From positions 682,001-746,000 of the forward strand of contig NZ_VMHN01000002.1 of NCBI RefSeq assembly GCF_008795955.1: a DNA stretch of 64,000 nt, written 5' to 3'. The DNA comes from Marinobacter denitrificans. Lineage in GTDB: Bacteria; Pseudomonadota; Gammaproteobacteria; Pseudomonadales; Oleiphilaceae. Within the stretch, counting starts at the first letter, position 1, and each line of letters opens with the position of its first letter. Below, one piece after another: positions 62,288 through 64,000 of the stretch. The translations under genes were made by a program, and so were the position numbers. The notes under the pieces were generated by a model. That model was not told where the DNA came from, searched no databases, and saw only the letters and a list, made by a program, of their open reading frames with translations.

Positions 62288-64000
62288 ATGGGAATGCCCC
62301 AGACGGGTACCGAATACGACGGAGCGCTCGACCACAAGGTATTGAACAGGGCCTGGCCCCGGGACGGGCGCCATAGGAGTGAACCAGCACCCAACGGCGT
62401 GATCATGCACATTGCGCTTCAGGGGTGCCTGAAGGCCGGCCCCATTCCCTACGGCCTGACCGCCGATACCGGGGGCCATATCCGGTATCTTCTGGAGCTC
62501 GTAGAAGCGCTCGCCCGGCGCCCTGAAGTCTCGCATCAGATTATTGTTACCCGTGCGTTCGACGCGCCCCACCTGGGTGACGAATACCGGCGCCTTGAAG
62601 AGCAGCTCAGCCCGGAGGTCACCCTTTGGCGCTGCCAGGGGGCAACATCGGATTATTTACCGAAGGAAGCCCTGTGGCGAGAGGTGCCGCAGATGGTGGA
62701 TTCGCTGATGGAGCGGATGAGACAGCAAGGCGTACGCCCGGCTCTGATCCACGCCCATTACGCCGATGCCGGCGTCATGGCGATGCGCTTAAAGAGCGCT
62801 CTCGGAATCCCTTACGTTTTTACGGCACATTCCCTTGGAGCCACCAAAGCACAGCACATGCCAAGCCGGGGCGGCGCCAACAAAGAGCTGAGACGCAGGC
62901 GGCGACTGGAAGAGGTTGCATTGAAAGGGGCTGATAGCGTCATTGCCAGTTCGGAACACGAAGCCAGGTTCCAGTATGGCCTGTACCTTCATCATAACCT
63001 TCGTAAAACCCGGGTTAACCCGCCGGGATGCGACCTGGAGGCTTTCAGCGCACCGGCTCCGGCAGAGGTCTGCCGACAGGTCGATGCCGAACTGCAACGC
63101 TTCCTGCGTCGCCCCCACCTGCCCTGCCTCCTCGCCATCGCGCGGCCGGTGGAAAAGAAAAACTTATGCGCGCTGGTCAAAGCTTACGGCGAAAACCCCA
63201 GGCTCCGCGAACAGGCCAACCTGGTGATCTATGCCGGCACTCGTAAAGACATCGACAGCGGGGAAGCGGAATCGCGCCAGGTCTGGAACCAACTGCTCCG
63301 ATTGATTGACAAGTACGACCTGTATGGGGACGTCGCCTATCCCAAACACCATGACTTGTCGCACGTTCCGGCGATCTACCAGTGGGCTGCCCAGCGCCAC
63401 GGGGTCTTTGTAAATCCGGCGCTCAATGAGCCCTTTGGCCTTACCCTGCTGGAAGCGGCAGCGGCTGGGCTACCTGTGGTTGCGACCCAGGAAGGCGGAC
63501 CGGTCGACATCGTTCGCCGGTGTCAGCACGGGCTGCTGGTGCCACCCACCGACACTCAGGCCATAGCCGATGCCTGCCACCACCTGCTTGAGGACGACCT
63601 GGCGTGGAAGCGCCTTAGCGCCCGGGGCCGCAGAAACGTCAACTTCTACAGCTGGACGCGCCACGCCCGCCAGTACGTGGAGAATAACGGGTTTTCTCCC
63701 CCCCAAACTCCCTCAAACGTTCGGAAAACCACAAGCTTCAACCAATTGCTTGCCACCGATATGGACGGCACTTTACTGGGCCACCATCACGGACTGGCAC
63801 AGTTGAAAAGCTGGATCCACCGCAATCGCCAATGCCTGTTCGTTATCGCCACTGGCCGGTCAGTACACGATGCGCTCTGTGAGCTGGACAGCTGGGGCGC
63901 CCCGCGGCCCGATGTCCTGATCGCGGATGTGGGGTCCTCGGTGTACGAGTTTGACCCTCGTGGCGCGCCCCGGCTGGTGGAAGACTGGCACCCGATGCTT
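62288..64000 (+). CDS. Sucrose-phosphate-synthase-like glycosyltransferase fused to a HAD phosphatase domain (partial)
   Basis: The frame is open for 571 codons from ATG 62288 (AAAGGAGT upstream) to the right edge. Residues about 38-250 are the GT4 N-lobe with TADTGGHIRYLLELVEAL, the ADTGGQ-type signature of sucrose-phosphate synthase. Residues 280-460 are the donor-binding lobe with NEPFGLTLLEAAAAGLPVVAT and EGGPVDIV. A HAD domain begins at about 488 with motif I DMDGTLLG (Asp491/Asp493) and ATGRS. This two-domain order matches SPS, where the HAD part is related to sucrose-phosphate phosphatase. The product may be sucrose-phosphate (a compatible solute) or another phosphorylated glycoside; the PIG-L neighbour favours a modified one (inference). 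Confidence 0.85.
   Translation, partial: MGMPQTGTEYDGALDHKVLNRAWPRDGRHRSEPAPNGVIMHIALQGCLKAGPIPYGLTADTGGHIRYLLELVEALARRPEVSHQIIVTRAFDAPHLGDEYRRLEEQLSPEVTLWRCQGATSDYLPKEALWREVPQMVDSLMERMRQQGVRPALIHAHYADAGVMAMRLKSALGIPYVFTAHSLGATKAQHMPSRGGANKELRRRRRLEEVALKGADSVIASSEHEARFQYGLYLHHNLRKTRVNPPGCDLEAFSAPAPAEVCRQVDAELQRFLRRPHLPCLLAIARPVEKKNLCALVKAYGENPRLREQANLVIYAGTRKDIDSGEAESRQVWNQLLRLIDKYDLYGDVAYPKHHDLSHVPAIYQWAAQRHGVFVNPALNEPFGLTLLEAAAAGLPVVATQEGGPVDIVRRCQHGLLVPPTDTQAIADACHHLLEDDLAWKRLSARGRRNVNFYSWTRHARQYVENNGFSPPQTPSNVRKTTSFNQLLATDMDGTLLGHHHGLAQLKSWIHRNRQCLFVIATGRSVHDALCELDSWGAPRPDVLIADVGSSVYEFDPRGAPRLVEDWHPML

Overview
The window looks like chromosome of a marine, respiratory gammaproteobacterium of the Marinobacter type. 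This is inferred from gene content and protein character, not from a database search: a cytochrome c-dependent NO reductase operon, malate:quinone oxidoreductase, an Xcp-like type II secretion operon, a TRAP transporter, a Baeyer-Villiger-type monooxygenase, and many one- and two-component regulators. I see no rRNA, tRNA, CRISPR array, prophage or intact insertion sequence. Both window edges cut genes: norD at the left and an SPS-like glycosyltransferase/HAD protein at the right.

Layout. 1-4302 (minus strand): nor operon, read as small membrane protein - norC - norB - norQ - norD. NorC carries a second haem c domain. 4424-9532: TrkH potassium channel subunit, divergent from a KdpD/KdpE two-component system with no kdpFABC nearby. 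9548-11199: two decayed LysR regulators, one with an in-frame stop and one without its DNA-binding domain, around an intact palindromic operator. 11257-15088: a PAS-GGDEF-EAL protein, mqo, and the 3' relic of a nitronate monooxygenase-like gene. 15418-19476: an orphan ABC-type periplasmic binding protein paired with a chemoreceptor, then a secreted peptidoglycan-binding-like protein with PE repeats. 19602-23521: MFS and EamA transporters, a nitroreductase and a LysR regulator. 23529-29362: class II HMG-CoA reductase, a TRAP transporter and a divergent MocR regulator, which together read as a mevalonate uptake and catabolism locus. 29368-35919: small proteins (DUF1127-like, DUF465), an unknown protein, FabH, a BVMO-type flavoprotein, a FadR-type regulator with a bile-acid-symporter-family transporter, and a degenerate J-domain membrane protein.

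36102-41189: TonB-dependent receptor - ABC-type periplasmic binding protein - hybrid histidine kinase, with overlapping or closely spaced genes and no ABC permease or ATPase. This is the second pairing in the window of such an orphan binding protein with a signalling partner; the first is at 15418-18464. The two together are the best candidate here for an under-described sensory arrangement. 41209-43268: glutathione reductase and a GNAT protein. 43291-51999: type II secretion genes gspE-F-G-H-I-J-K-L-M, with gspC divergent as in Pseudomonas xcp. gspD is missing, and a LapG-like periplasmic protease follows gspC in its place.

52780-57541: a tight operon of an alkyl-DHAP-synthase-like flavoprotein, a GlpD-like dehydrogenase and an FGGY sugar/polyol kinase, suggesting a glycerol-phosphate or ether-lipid-like pathway. 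57649-59111: CtaG/caa3-assembly-like protein and a Sco-type copper lipoprotein. 59145-61058: a secreted lipoprotein hydrolase. 61431-64000: a PIG-L deacetylase followed by a sucrose-phosphate-synthase-like glycosyltransferase fused to a HAD domain.

Where starts are uncertain I chose the codon with the better ribosome binding site or alignment to known family N-termini and said so. Domain and family names come from reading motifs by eye.
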